Source: Mesaphorura yosii (lineage: Eukaryota; Arthropoda; Collembola; Poduromorpha; Tullbergiidae). Taken from it: a DNA stretch of 64,000 nt. The translations under genes were made by a program, and so were the position numbers. The stretch covers positions 62,001-126,000 of the forward strand of contig WIXG01000095.1 of NCBI GenBank assembly GCA_009869945.1, written 5' to 3'. The notes under the pieces were generated by a model. It saw only the letters and a program-made list of their open reading frames with translations. It had not been told where the DNA came from and did no database searches. Positions 51,749 through 62,713 of the stretch are shown here, in pieces. Positions within the stretch are counted from its first letter, which is position 1; every line of letters starts with the position of its first letter.

Positions 51749-51919
51749 TTACATTTCGCTTATCTGGGACTCAGTCGATAATGATGCGAGAACAGCGAAC
51801 ACGAACATGATGAGCATAGATGCAATGTAGTACGAGATTTCGCCAGGATCCCACTTCGCCATCTGTACAAAACTGTACCCAGTCGCTCGCCAAAAGAAAC
51901 ACATGATTTTGTTGTGCAT
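51749..51919 (-). CDS. Possible membrane micropeptide, 56 residues
   Basis: An ATG-started frame too short for routine ORF cut-offs encodes 56 residues. It has a basic N-terminus (MHNKIMCFFWRATGY), then KWDPGEISYY and a clean single membrane helix IASMLIMFVFAVLASL, ending TESQISEM. A shorter form could begin at the Met at 51862, where the sequence just before (TTTTGTACAG) also resembles a splice acceptor. It is divergent from NDUFB7 with about 250 bp between start codons, a typical shared-promoter layout. I do not recognise the family. It may be a real small protein or chance. Confidence 0.3.
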   Translation of the reverse strand: MHNKIMCFFWRATGYSFVQMAKWDPGEISYYIASMLIMFVFAVLASLSTESQISEM

Positions 51920-52168
51920 TGAAGTTCAAACTGAATAATTCTGTCCGCTGCTTAATTCTGTGGATCGGAATTCGGAGTTTTCGGAGACTCTGAATTTCAA
52001 AGTGCAGTTAGTCACTGGAGTCGAATTTAAGATTCCTAGCTACTGCCACCCCTCTGCACCGCGTCTGCAGGCAACCGCGGGAAGAAAAACGCCTGGCGAA
52101 TACGGATCCCAATTGGAATTCGGTTTACTTTTATGTTGAGCTGTTAGCAACCTCCGCTAATTGAAAAT

Positions 52169-52766
52169 ATGGGTCAAATCCAATCTGGGTCGAAGACAGT
52201 GCCAGATTTTGAGACCGGTAACCTTCGGCATGATCCACTGGAGGGATTCGAGGCTCCTCGAAAAGAAAGAGGTAAGAGTTGTGATCAGTCATAAAGCTTA
52301 TCGCCTATACAGTAGTTAGTGAATTGTTGATCAAGAATTTTAACATGGTCATTTTAATAATTTCAGTCATGATTGCAACCGAAGCCGAAATGATATCAGC
52401 CAAGGTCCCCCACAAGTACCGCGATTACTGTGCTCATTTATGGATTCAGTTCGAAACTTGCAGAAAAAGGCAGGCACCTTGGTACTGGAGGTGTCAGCAT
52501 GTTAAACACGAGTATCTGACCTGTGAATATGAAGAGTAAGTGAAAAGCTAAAGTTAATTATTATTGTCATCTGTCTAAAATCTGCTCAGATTCATGCCAC
52601 AATTATAATTTGTTATTACAGCGATGTTCTCCGAATGAAAGAGTACGAGAGAGAGAGGCGTCTTCTAGCACGCGATGTTGAAGACGAAAGCTTGCAAAGA
52701 GTTCGTGAAGAAAGGCGTCAACAAAAAGAACACGAAGAAACAGCTCACGCATCGTTACACGAGTAA
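52169..52766 (+). CDS. NDUFB7: NADH dehydrogenase (complex I) subunit NDUFB7 / B18
   Basis: Three exons, 52169-52271, 52367-52535 and 52622-52766, give 138 residues. The N-terminal MGQ is a potential myristoylation site, as in mammalian NDUFB7. GFEAPRKERVMIATEAEM matches the family's FPERKERVMVATEEEM. The twin CX9C (CHCH) pattern is present: C-x9-C in DYCAHLWIQFETC and C-x9-C in RCQHVKHEYLTC. The conserved basic tail RMKEYERERRLLARD follows. The protein sits on the intermembrane-space side of the complex I membrane arm and is imported by the Mia40 route. AATAAA at 52957-52962 is a likely poly(A) signal. Confidence 0.95.
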
Positions 52767-52956
52767 CTGCCAAGTCATTGTAGTTGAATAGTTAAGATAA
52801 CGAATTGCAATCAAGATCCTGCCTTCATGACCACTCACTCCGCCAGCAAGGCACGAAGATTAAGATTCCGCGAATGCAAATGTAGTCAACCTTGAAGTTG
52901 TTAGTGTCCTAATAATCGTTAGAATCTTTGGGTTATGTCAGTCAATGTAAAAATTA

Positions 52957-52962
52957 AATAAA
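52957..52962 (+). promoter_or_regulatory. Poly(A) signal AATAAA of NDUFB7
   Basis: The signal lies about 190 bases past the stop codon and is followed within about 10 bases by an 8-bp inverted repeat, GAACAGGC-CT-GCCTGTTC (52971-52988). Confidence 0.6.
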
Positions 52963-52988
52963 TGCTATCCGAACAGGCCTGCCTGTTC

Positions 52989-55050
52989 CTGTTCTGCAAA
53001 AAAATTATATAGCTCTGCTATAAACGAAACGTTTTCGCCGACGCCAAATGATGAACAAATCCACATGTACATTCGTTCGTTTTTTGTCGCTCAATGCGGA
53101 CAGGAATGCGATAAGAATACTGAGACGCTCCCCATGCTATTCGTTGTTGAGGCAAAATGATACACTCCTTTGCACAGCAATTTAAATGCGGTGTGCAATT
53201 TGATTGTAAAAATATTTCATCCATGATTGTCCGAGTCATATTATTGACCGGGTAGTTGAGCAAAAAAAAGTGCAAAAGTATTGGCCTGTGAGGGATTCAA
53301 ACCAGAGATCGTAGTACACTACAATCTTTGGTTTGGCCCCACAAGCGAAACATTCACTAAGTTTCAATGGGCTAACAGGCCTGTCCCTTTCTGTTGAAGG
53401 GAAAAGAACTAATATTTAAAGGCTAAAGTCGTTTGTCTACTGTGCATTGAAGAGAATAGAAGATGCAAATTAGCTGGTAAGGAAAACGCGCAGCAAAGTA
53501 AGGTAGGTATTTCGAATTGCCTTGGCCTTCTTCGTTCTGATGATAGCAAGCAGAGGCTGCTGCTTTGCAGTAGACAGACGCAGACGTAAACAAATGAGTC
53601 ATCCATTTGGAGCCGGTAAACTGCTGACCAGGCCGCTCAACTCGCAGATGATTACAAAATCAATTGTACAATTTAACAACACCAGCCAGCAAGGCGAATT
53701 ACTTGATTCACCGGCAGTGGATACATTTTGGTTGCATCCTGAATACACGTAAACGTGAACTGTGAACAAGCAAGCATGTCACTTGAAGCGTTGAAAAGCA
53801 AGTGGCAAACAAGTGTTGGACATCGCACCCTTACTCGTTATCTTAATAGCTTGAATACAAAGGTCCATATAATTAATAGGCTCTTTAGTTCTTAATCCCA
53901 AGAGTCCAACAGCTGGTAGCCTTTCATATCAACTTCGGCGGCTTCGGCAAGCCGAGGCAAGTTTAGTGGCATTGTTGACATTGAGACCTTTTCATTGTAC
54001 TCTGAACCCAAGCCATGCATGATCGTAAATGCATTTAACCCAAGCTCAAATTTAAAATCCACGCACGCACCACGAGCCACGGCCATGATGACGATGACGA
54101 CCGGTCGCGGTCGCGAAAGAAGCAAGGAGCAATGATGATGGCACTTTGACCCACTTCCAAATTAAGCTGCAACTGAGAAACCTCTGAAACTTGTGTCAAA
54201 GTCAAATCGATTATTAATTTTCCTTTTGCATCACATCCTGCCTTGGTTTGGCTGTGGCTGACGTTGGTGCTGACTGACTCCTTTCTTAAGCCATTACGTG
54301 TAATTACATTAAATTATAATGTATAGAGACAGGAATTAATTACATTTATTGGAAAGTTAAGACAACGCTGTGATACGACATGCTGTGGCTGTCGCAACTC
54401 GCAGCTTTCGTGCTGCAAGATAGCAACCGAGGCCAAGTTGACTTTGACTTTGGGTTCGTCTGAGCTTGTTCTGTGCATCGATAATCTTCCATATTTCATT
54501 ATCGTCTGGTCATGCAAGTACGGTATGATCAAGATAATAAAAACCTCATTAATATTACTAGTATTACCATTGCTTCTCATTTTTACACTAGCGGACAGTG
54601 GAGCCCAGCAAAAGTAAGTCAATTTGTGTTGCATCATGCCGGGCTTGGACTGGCACGGCATAAAAAATCGTCTCGATTCCAGTTTTTGTTGATTCCTTGT
54701 GCTGCGCTTGAACGGTGAAGACGTGAGCAGTTTGTCCGCAGCTCGCAGTTAAATTTGTTAGCAATCAGTTCAATCAGTCTTTGGTTTACATTGTTGAAGT
54801 GTTAATTTCAATTTACGCAGTAAAGTTCAGTTGGGTGGTGCGTTTGGACAATGCAATTCAGCGATGGTGAATGGACTGACTGTATTCAACACGTTGGAAA
54901 TTGCATCCAGATTATGTAACACCAGCGTCCAGTCATAGCCTCTTGTGACAGCTGCAGCAGGTAGCCACCGCAAAGCAAGCACTTCTGGACAGAACTTCTG
55001 ACAGGACCTGTGCCAATTCTAACCTTGGCCTTGACATTGAGTGGTTTATT
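52989..55050. other. Intergenic spacer, mostly empty
   Basis: No confident gene. It contains the imperfect hairpin at 53298-53335 (separate entry) and a 76-codon frame at 53522-53752 (+). That frame has a hydrophobic start (FFVLMIASRGCC) and an ATG at 53594, but no family or splice support, so I do not call it a gene. The stretch 54040-54300 again has short simple words such as GATGACGATGACGAC. Confidence 0.4.
53298..53335. repeat. Imperfect 18-bp-arm hairpin
   Basis: CAAACCAGAGATCGTAGT, two bases, then ACTACAATCTTTGGTTTG. The arms match at 16 of 18 positions. The adjacent GGGATTCAAACC looks like a tRNA T-arm, but no tRNA fold could be completed. Confidence 0.6.
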
Positions 55051-55185
55051 TCGAACAGGTGAGGTTACCGATTGAAGTATGTAAATCTTGTAGCAAAATT
55101 ACTGCAGCACGAAGCACGAGCCAGAGAACTGCAAATTTTTTACCTCCTTCCTTACTCAGGAATTCAAGACCTTATTTGCGTCAAG

Positions 55186-56124
55186 ATGAAAATCTGGTTT
55201 CTGGTCTGCATCACACTTGGCCTGGACATTAAGACCGTCCTTCCCTCGTCTGCTACAACATTGCCCGACTACAACTTCACTGACAAAGAATCCACTTCTA
55301 CATCATCCAGCGGCATCTTGTTAGAAATTCCATCCATTATGGATGCGTACAATAGCAAAGCCTTGCTAACTTTTGGACAGCCTTGCTCATACAAAGCGGA
55401 GATGGAATTCATTTCCGACTTGGTTACCAAATCTGATCACGCCGATTTCAGCAACAGCCGCAGTGATGTTCAAGAAAATCGCGATAGCCCTAACACTTCA
55501 CCGCCACCGGTGCACTTTGAACGAGAAAAGTTACTTCATGGGATGAAGCAATTAATCCAGAACTTTGATGGACTTTGTGATTACAAAAAGCAGTTAACCT
55601 GCCATAAAGATAACAAATGCGGTTATGGCTCAACAAGCAACGCAGAATCAGAAGCCGGTTTTGCCCTTGATGAACGTTGCAAAAGTGGATTACCAGTACA
55701 GTCATCGTGTATCATTAGTCAAGATGCTCAACCCCATATCGCCCAAATGTCAGGGTCATCTTCGGTTGCTGACTCCGCAGATTTCAGAGATGATTCCAGT
55801 TATTTCTCCGTTCAAGATAAACAAGATCATGATCATGTACTGATAGCTGGTGCTGGTGAGCAAGCACGACTAATGCTCGAGTCCCCTACAATCGAAGAAA
55901 GTGCACGAGGTCAACGCGTCATCCGCGGCGATGGCAATGTGACTGCTTCATCTGCACACATGGGATTGAGAATGTATGAAACACCGGCAGCAGCAGTGAA
56001 GATCAGTCACGGTCACAAGTATTCTGAGTTTTCAGATAGTATTTCTACGATTACAATTTGTATGCACTTCTTTCTTCTTATCACGTCAATAGTGATCATG
56101 ATGGTTTCGTTTGTTCTGTCTTGA
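55186..56124 (+). CDS. Unrecognised secreted or GPI/membrane-anchored six-cysteine protein
   Basis: A frame of 312 residues starts at the ATG at 55186. The frame stays open upstream, but a donor (CAG|GTGAGG, 55059) and an acceptor (cttactcag, ending 55159) suggest a 5'UTR intron just before it, so the downstream Met is preferred. MKIWFLVCITLGLDIKTVLPSS is a signal peptide. The mature part is acidic, Ser-rich and probably disordered, with six Cys: one in GQPCSYKAE and five in LCDYKKQLTCHKDNKC...ERCKS...SSCII. NFT and NVT are N-glycosylation sites. The protein ends in a hydrophobic stretch, ITICMHFFLLITSIVIMMVS, three residues from the stop, as for a GPI signal or a tail-less membrane anchor. 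No family recognised. AATAAA follows at 56413. It converges on the receptor-like cluster. Confidence 0.65.
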   Translation: MKIWFLVCITLGLDIKTVLPSSATTLPDYNFTDKESTSTSSSGILLEIPSIMDAYNSKALLTFGQPCSYKAEMEFISDLVTKSDHADFSNSRSDVQENRDSPNTSPPPVHFEREKLLHGMKQLIQNFDGLCDYKKQLTCHKDNKCGYGSTSNAESEAGFALDERCKSGLPVQSSCIISQDAQPHIAQMSGSSSVADSADFRDDSSYFSVQDKQDHDHVLIAGAGEQARLMLESPTIEESARGQRVIRGDGNVTASSAHMGLRMYETPAAAVKISHGHKYSEFSDSISTITICMHFFLLITSIVIMMVSFVLS

Positions 56125-56412
56125 CTCAATTCATTCAATGTTGGAAAGACTCAACTCACTTGGCTATACTTTAAATGTAAGCTTCGCTAATACTTAACGA
56201 GTACAAGCGCAAATGTAGTTAAGCACCTAATTATGACAGAGTACATGTTACCGTTACCACGTTATGGCATTTATGTATAGTATACGAGAAAAGGAAAGAG
56301 ACTTGTAAAGAGACGAGTAAGTTTCAAAGTTAGTTCTTAATTCTATTTTTGTATTGTAACTGAATCCAAATCTGGTCTTAAATGAGCGGTATCATGGTGA
56401 ACTTTCAACGTG

Positions 56413-56418
56413 AATAAA
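56413..56418 (+). promoter_or_regulatory. Poly(A) signal AATAAA of the six-cysteine protein gene
   Basis: The signal lies about 290 bases after the stop codon at 56124 and just before the convergent receptor-like gene. Confidence 0.5.
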
Positions 56419-56490
56419 AGATTCTATTTCGACCTTCCTCATATCTTCGCTTGTCACTTCAATTGGAAATTTTGCTTTCTTACACTTACA

Positions 56491-57799
56491 TTACACCGTC
56501 AGTAGAATGGAAATGAATGTCTGAAACATGAATTCCTGATACACCAGTTTTGTGCGCTCGTCCACAAAAAAAATTGTGCCCACTTTACAGTAAATTGGTC
56601 TGCAGGACCTGACACTCTGCTTGAGCAGTCGGTGGGTCGAAAGAGTGGACGGCAACTTCTTGAAGCCTGACGAGATCTCAGAAGACAAGGCCGTGATTTG
56701 AGACAAGAACGAGATTGTTGTTAGAAGCTGCAGGATACAAAACTTCGCGGCTAGCGGAAACATGAGGTAAATCCACAGTTCAGTGAAGTTGTACAGACGC
56801 ACTACTCCGAAGAGACAGAGCATTGCTCCAGCTTCGAGCGTTGTTTTCAGGATGGGGAACAAGACAGATGCGAATCCATTGTTGTAAATTCTGTTTAAGA
56901 GTGATAGGGAACGATAAAGTCGGAGCGCTGTGAAGCGAGTTGTCACTTTTCTTGAAGAAATCCATTCAAAACTAAAATTACACCACAAATGTAGCATCAT
57001 AGATTGATCAGATTTGATTCTTTAGAAAACGTACCATATTTTGCTCAGCCAAAATCTATTTGTGAGAACATAAGCGTAGCCGATGCAAAAAATGAACCAA
57101 TTTGCGACAAAGATTTTCACATAGCAGTACGCCTCAGCCAGAAACATCAGTGTGTATGCGACCACTCCACTAGGGCCCCAGTGTTCGGGGACCAGCGAGA
57201 GAAAATTGTACTTGTGAGTGGGAAAAACTACGATAAACAATATTGCAATCATAGACAACCAGGCTCCATAGACCGTAAATGTGCAGATAATCTTCTCGCG
57301 AAAATTTGGGGGCGCGTACTCTAATTTCAGGATTCGTCTTCCTGGATTTCACAAGAAGCGAGAGAATGAGGATCTGATCCTTATCGACAATGAAAGGTCA
57401 AAACTGAGTGTAGTATAACTCACCCGTGCTTCGATTGAAGTGAAACAGCTGATTGGCAAGCCGTGCCAATTCAGGCGAATGAGCTATCGTGCCAATATGA
57501 ACACCAAGCACCAGTGCTGTAGGAATTATGGTCAAGACATGTATTACAAAGTACCAGTGGATCATATTGAAATCGGTTTGGGCGTAGCCCAATCCAGGTA
57601 CCAGTCGAATGATCAGGAACGCCAATTTTACGATGGTGAGACCAAGACTGAAGCTGTCGGTGGCTCGTCGCCATTTTGTATGGTGTGAACTGAATTTTCG
57701 AAATCGGTACTCGTCGTTCCAAGTTAAAGGCAATGTGTACGTAACTGACGCGGTATAGGAGATCAGCTCCAGCATTCTGTGTTCTCGTTTGGTCAGCAT
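56491..57799 (-). CDS. Gustatory-receptor-like multi-pass membrane protein A
   Basis: Three exons, 57799-57424, 57341-57035 and 56971-56491, give about 387 residues. The start is set by the MLTKREHRMLEL motif shared with the sister genes. Hydrophobic spans are visible at LISYTASVTYTLPLTW, LGLTIVKLAFLIIRLV, FVIHVLTIIPTALVLGV, GAWLSMIAILFIVVF, AYTLMFLAEAYCYVKIFVAN, IYLMFPLAAKFCILQLL and QTFISILLTV. The first intron's acceptor (AAATCCAG at 57342) was chosen because it restores GRRILKLEYA, matching GKRVCGLQYA in gene B. The motif SCRPIYCKVGTIFFV is shared by all copies. By size, about seven spans and tandem arrangement it resembles arthropod gustatory receptors. The TYhhhhhQF end motif typical of that family is not present. 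Ligand and location are unknown; a chemosensory role is inference. Confidence 0.6.
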
Positions 57800-58124
57800 T
57801 CTTATTGTGGACTTTGTCACGACACGAGGACACGACTCACAATCTCAGTGCGTGGTAATTGCAAGGCTGAAGACTCAAAGCGGACAAACTGAGGCTGAAG
57901 AGATTAAATACTGAAAAGCCAACGCACAATGTTCTAGCATTGCCCCATGATGTCAAGGTGGACAATTTTGAACAATTAATTAATGACCTTTTATGGCTAA
58001 GCTACCAATTAAACAACAAATATTGATCTGAGAGAGATCGGAATTTCAACGACAATAAAAGCGTTGCTCAATTCTCTACATACGACCTCAAGTGAGTCTA
58101 GTTGGCATGTTTTTCCGTAAGCGT
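57800..58124. other. 325-bp spacer between receptor-like genes A and B
   Basis: It presumably holds the promoter of gene A and the 3'UTR of gene B. AATAAA on + at 58052-58057 and AT-rich words were seen, but nothing decisive. Confidence 0.35.
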
Positions 58125-59346
58125 CTACACAGTCAATAAAATGGATATAAAAGTACTGAACAAGAAAGCCGGATACGACAACTTGGTATTTCTCTCGACA
58201 AAGAAAATGCTGCCGATTCTACAAAATATTGGACGACATGAATGCACTTCTCTCTGCAGCAGTCGATAGTCACTAATGTCCGGCGATAATTGCTTGAACG
58301 CAGTAGAGAGCTGCGATGACAGCTCTGAGATGCTTGCCATAAACTCGATGGTCGTAACAAGTTGTACTATGCAGAATTTGGCGGTCATGGGAAATAGCAA
58401 GTAAATCCAGAGGTCGGTGAATTGGTAGAGGCGCATTGTCCCGTAGAGACAAAACATTGCTCCGGATTCCAGGCCAGCTTTCAAGGTGGGGAACAAGACC
58501 GATGCAAACCCATTGTTGTAAATTATGTTTAAGATTGCAAGGGATCGATACATTCGAAGTGCGGAGTCGCGAATTTCTGAGTCAGGCGATGCGATCCATT
58601 CAAAACTGAAAATTAAGCAAAAGTAAAGCCCAGCAAGTTAGTGGCAGTATCTCTCTATCAACTTACCAGGTTTTCTTCAACCAGAATTTGCTCGATAGGA
58701 TGTACGCGTAGCCAGTACTGAAGATGAACCAATTTATACAGAAGATTTTGATCCAGCCATACGCTTCAAGTGCGAGCACAGGAAGAAATATGTACCAATA
58801 CAAGAAATGGTTACGCGGCACAACAGACATGAGATTGTATTTATGCTCCGGAAAGACGGCGACTAATAGAATGGCGATTACAATCAACGCTGCGAAATAT
58901 CCTGCAATCGTTAATATTGCTTTCTCTCTCTTGTTCGACTCTGCGTACTGCAGCCCACAAACTCGCTTCCCCGTATTTCTGTTGAAATGAAAGAGTTGAT
59001 TCACAAGTGACGCCAGATCGGGCGCGCAAAATGTTGTCCCAATTTGCACCACGAGGACGAGCAAGTAAGAAATCAGGGTCAAGATGTGAATTATTAGGTC
59101 CCACGGGATTCTCAACAGCTCGTGCCTTTCGTATCCAAAGTCGGGCACAATTCTGATCAGAATAAATCCAAATTTGACTCCAGTGAGCAACAGGCTTGAG
59201 GTGTCTGCTAATTTCCGCCATGTGGAGCCATTTGCTGATAATTTACGGAAGCGATAGCTGCCATCCCAAGTCAGTGGCAAAGTGCTTGAAACAGAGATAC
59301 TGTAGGCGATAAGCTCCAGCATGCGGTGCTCTCGTTTTGTCAGCAT
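58125..59346 (-). CDS. Gustatory-receptor-like multi-pass membrane protein B
   Basis: Two exons, 59346-58667 and 58605-58125, give about 386 residues. The frame remains open upstream to 59436 but without ATG; MLTKREHRMLEL is taken as the start as in the sisters. The first exon runs straight through FNRNTGKRVCGLQYAESN, where genes A and C carry an intron, so this copy has lost it. The single intron (phase 2, giving Cys at the junction before FEWIAS) is at the same place as the last intron of the other copies. Hydrophobic spans match gene A. The conserved tail motifs are SCRPIFCRIGSIFFV and FISILLTV. Same caution on family assignment as gene A. Confidence 0.6.
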
Positions 59347-59796
59347 GATGCACCCTTGCACTCTGTTCGCCACAATGACACAATAAATGGCAGGCAGGAG
59401 GCGAACTGAAACGAACTTGCGAACTTCCGCTGTCAATTTCGCAAAAAAAAATTACGAAGGCGACATAAACATGTGAAACGCGTTCTGCCGTAATTTGTGG
59501 AGACATTCCACCTTGAAATTGGAACAGATTACTGTCTAGCTCGACTGGAACGTTTGAAGGTAAATACCATAATTCTTTCATTTATTGGACAACATAAACA
59601 AATACAAGCCCACTTGTAGAAAACAAGTGCATATTGGCCTTGACATTGGAACCATACATTCGCACTCGCATGTAAATCCATTTGGATTTTGGAACCCGCA
59701 GAATTTTTTGCCCTGCCTCAATAAATTCTTGGAAAATGAAAGAACAAACTTTGGCAAACACAAAGTAAATATTTAATGAATGTAGTTACTTGCAGC
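59347..59796. other. 450-bp spacer between receptor-like genes B and C
   Basis: It holds the presumed promoter of B. TTTATT at 59581-59586 (AATAAA on -) is a fitting poly(A) signal for gene C, about 210 bases past its stop. No coding sequence recognised. Confidence 0.4.
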
Positions 59797-61214
59797 TTAC
59801 AGGGTCAAAAGTATCGAAATAAATGAGTTGAGTAGAAGAGACATGTACGCCAATTTGGTGCTTTTTTCTACGAAGAATATGCTTCCAATTCGACAGAATA
59901 TTTGCCTGCATGCCCGCAATTCCCGTTTGAGCAGTTTATAATCTGGAGTATTTACTGGTAACGTATTGAACCGCGACGAGAATTCTGCCGACAACTCTGC
60001 GATGCCAGCCATGTATGAAACGGTTAGAACCAACTGGAGAATGCAGAATGGGGCTGCCAAAGGAAACATGAGATAAATCCAGAGCTCCGTGAAATGATAT
60101 AGGCGCCACGCTCCGAAGAGGCAGAACAATCCACCAGCCTCAAGCGTCGATTTCAATGTAGGAAAGAGGGCGGACGCAAATCCGTTGTTGTACAGTGTGT
60201 TCAGAAGCGCCATGGATCGATACATATGAAGGGCAGCTGGCCGAAGGTGGTCTTCTTGAGAAGAAATCCAGTTTAAACTGTCACGGAAAGCAAATTACTA
60301 AGTAAATCCATAATGAAGAAACTGCTAACTACGAAACATGTAACCCGGCTTACCACACGTTTTTCAACCAGAATTTACTCGTTATGATGTAGGCGTAGCC
60401 AACACAAAATATGAACCAATTCACAATGTAAATTTTTACCCAGCCATAAGCTTCCATGAGAAATAGAAGAACGAACGTGGTGTAAGATCGCCACTCCGCT
60501 GGCAGTGCCGAATACAGGTAGTGCACACTTTTCGGAAGGATTGGGAACAGAGCGGCTAGCAGGATCGGAAGACCGACAATTGACATGAAGTACTCGGCAA
60601 AATACCAAATGATCCTTTCTCGCGTATTTGGTTCAGCAAACTGGCGACCGAACACCTTCATCCCTGAAAGTAAGCCGGTACGTAAGCTCACCGTTAAAGT
60701 TTTATAGTAGAAAAGTTAAGTAGGGATGTTAAGTTACAAAATGTTAAAAGAATCCTACCTACGGTTGGGTTGAAATTAAAGAGCTGGTTGATAAGAGTGG
60801 CCAAGTCCTGAGAGAAGTGCAAATTGCAAGCAATTTGTACCACGAGCACGAGTATGTACGGAATAATTGTAAGCACCTTGATTAGAGAAGAAATTATTAA
60901 TATATGCAATACAAAGTAATAACAAATACGTCAAAGTAGTCAAGTGTTAGTACGTGAACCACGAAGTTCCATGGAATTCTGTCGAGCTCTCCTCTCGCGT
61001 AGCCGATCCCAGGAACCAATCGGAACAACAGGAAACCTAGCTGCAAACTGGTCAGGCAGAGGCTGCCACCGTCCGCAACCTTCCGCCATGTTGAACGATT
61101 TGCACTGAATTTCTGGTCCTGGGCCCCGTTTTTCCATGTTAATGGGAGAGTGAAAGTAACTGAGGCACTTCGAGAAATCAATTCTAGCATACGATATTCT
61201 CTCTCTGTCAGCAT
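59797..61214 (-). CDS. Gustatory-receptor-like multi-pass membrane protein C
   Basis: Four exons, 61214-60954, 60876-60759, 60663-60354 and 60277-59797, give about 389 residues. The start is MLTEREYRMLEL. The first intron (donor CAC|GTACTA, a weak match) was placed so that VVH joins VLTIIPYILVLVVQI, matching VIHVLTIIPTALVLGV in gene A. This intron is absent from A, B and D. The second intron joins NPTVG to MKVFGRQFAEPN. The last intron is the phase-2 one common to the cluster. Spans, the RACRQIFCRIGSIFFV motif and the FISILLTL end agree with the sisters. Confidence 0.6.
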
Positions 61215-62713
61215 GTCGAATTTCGAATGTCGGCGTCCTATCTGAGACCTTCGTCAATGAAGACAACTTCGAAATTGAACTATAATCTAAACTCGGTCTG
61301 GAAATTGGATGTATGAAACTTTCCAGGTTAATTTCAAACTTGTTATATGTCTGCACCAAGCCCACTTAGGAATTTTATCGAACATGATTTGTCATTTTTA
61401 GAGAAAAGTTTCGAAAATCGAACGGGGAACCATGCTATTAGAATAATTGCCTTGCGCGATAAACTTTAAAAAGAACTCGTGGTTTATCCGTTTCCAAATC
61501 CTGCTCTCTATATCTCTATTGTATATTGGCCTATTGACTATTCCCATCTATTCTTGACCAACAAATTGAACCCAACCAGTTCGAAACAAAATTACTTTCG
61601 ATGAAGTGTGATTTGGACACCAGAACCTCGTCATACTTTAATTACCGTCCAAGTTATAAAGTGTCCATGTTTTACAACCTCGCTTGTACAGCCATTAGAT
61701 GACACCTGCACCCAAGTTTAAGATAATTGGCTTCTGCTTTCCAATCATTATTCTACGTGACCAAAAAGTACTGATAAGGAAATTGGTTGAGGTGAAGTTC
61801 ATGATGGTTGATTCTGACCATGCATGTAAACACGAATTAGAAATTGTTGCGTGATTTTACAAAATAGTATCAGTCCAAAGTTCATTTAGAGCAAAAATCG
61901 GCTGAGTTTATTTTGGGCTCTCAACTGCCTACCTGGAACCAGATGAATGGAATCGAAACAACCAAAACATCATGCAATTACTCTATGAATGATTTAGTCG
62001 GTTGTATTCGCGTATTCTTCACTTTATCAAGTCATGTTCATCACCACGCGCGAGGGCATGCACATAATAATAATTGAGCATAATTGCGAAATGTTTGACC
62101 GCCAACAATAATCAATGCAATTACGAACGAATTGACCCTTCGAGAAGCGACTTGTGACCAACGAGTTATAAATGCGTTTTCCGTTTAAAAGTTTTAAATA
62201 AAGTCATTATGACGCCACATCGTTTGAAAGCGTTGATTATGATTGAATTGAAAGAAGATATGGGATAGAAGAAATAGCGACAAGAAGTGCAATCAAATGC
62301 AGCCAAAGTGCCTAATTATGATTATTGCAGTGTGCGGCAATAGTGTCAATTGCTTCTGAAGCTAATTAACTTGTTGCAATATATATTATCGCAACTAAAA
62401 TCACACGGCTTGGACGCAGAATCCACTCCATTCGCAAATACTGCAAAACTAGGCACATCTTTTGACGTTGGTAAACTATTAATGATTACGATAAATGCTG
62501 AGATTCTTCAATTAAAAAGCAAAGATTTTCGTTCGATTCGTGACTGCCTAAATATTTGCATTGACTAAGCAAAGAAAAGAAGACAATGGGGTTCGTTGAT
62601 TAAATAATTGCTGTATTTGTTCAGAAAGGGATCAAAATCCAGTTGCTGCAAGTCGCTGAACTGTCAAGCATGGTTCTAAAGAATTTCTTTCCTCATATTG
62701 CCGAAGAGAAAAT
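61215..62713. other. 1.5-kb divergent spacer between receptor-like genes C and D
   Basis: This is the only divergent gap in the cluster, so it may carry the promoters for both C (-) and D (+). A 72-codon frame at 62350-62568 (+) has no similarity to the receptors. No repeat, RNA gene or receptor relic was seen. Confidence 0.4.

Noticed and set aside
53281-53345. Possible tRNA gene on the - strand
   Set aside because: Only a T-arm-like GGTTTGAATCC word is present; the T stem does not pair properly, and no acceptor or anticodon stem could be built.
55072-55185. Upstream extension of the six-cysteine protein
   Set aside because: The extension would precede the signal peptide, has no ATG, and is crossed by a good donor/acceptor pair, so it is probably a 5'UTR intron.
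57342-57423. Alternative acceptor at AAATTAG (about 57326) for receptor-like gene A
   Set aside because: It is in phase but would delete the GRRILKL segment that aligns with both sister proteins.
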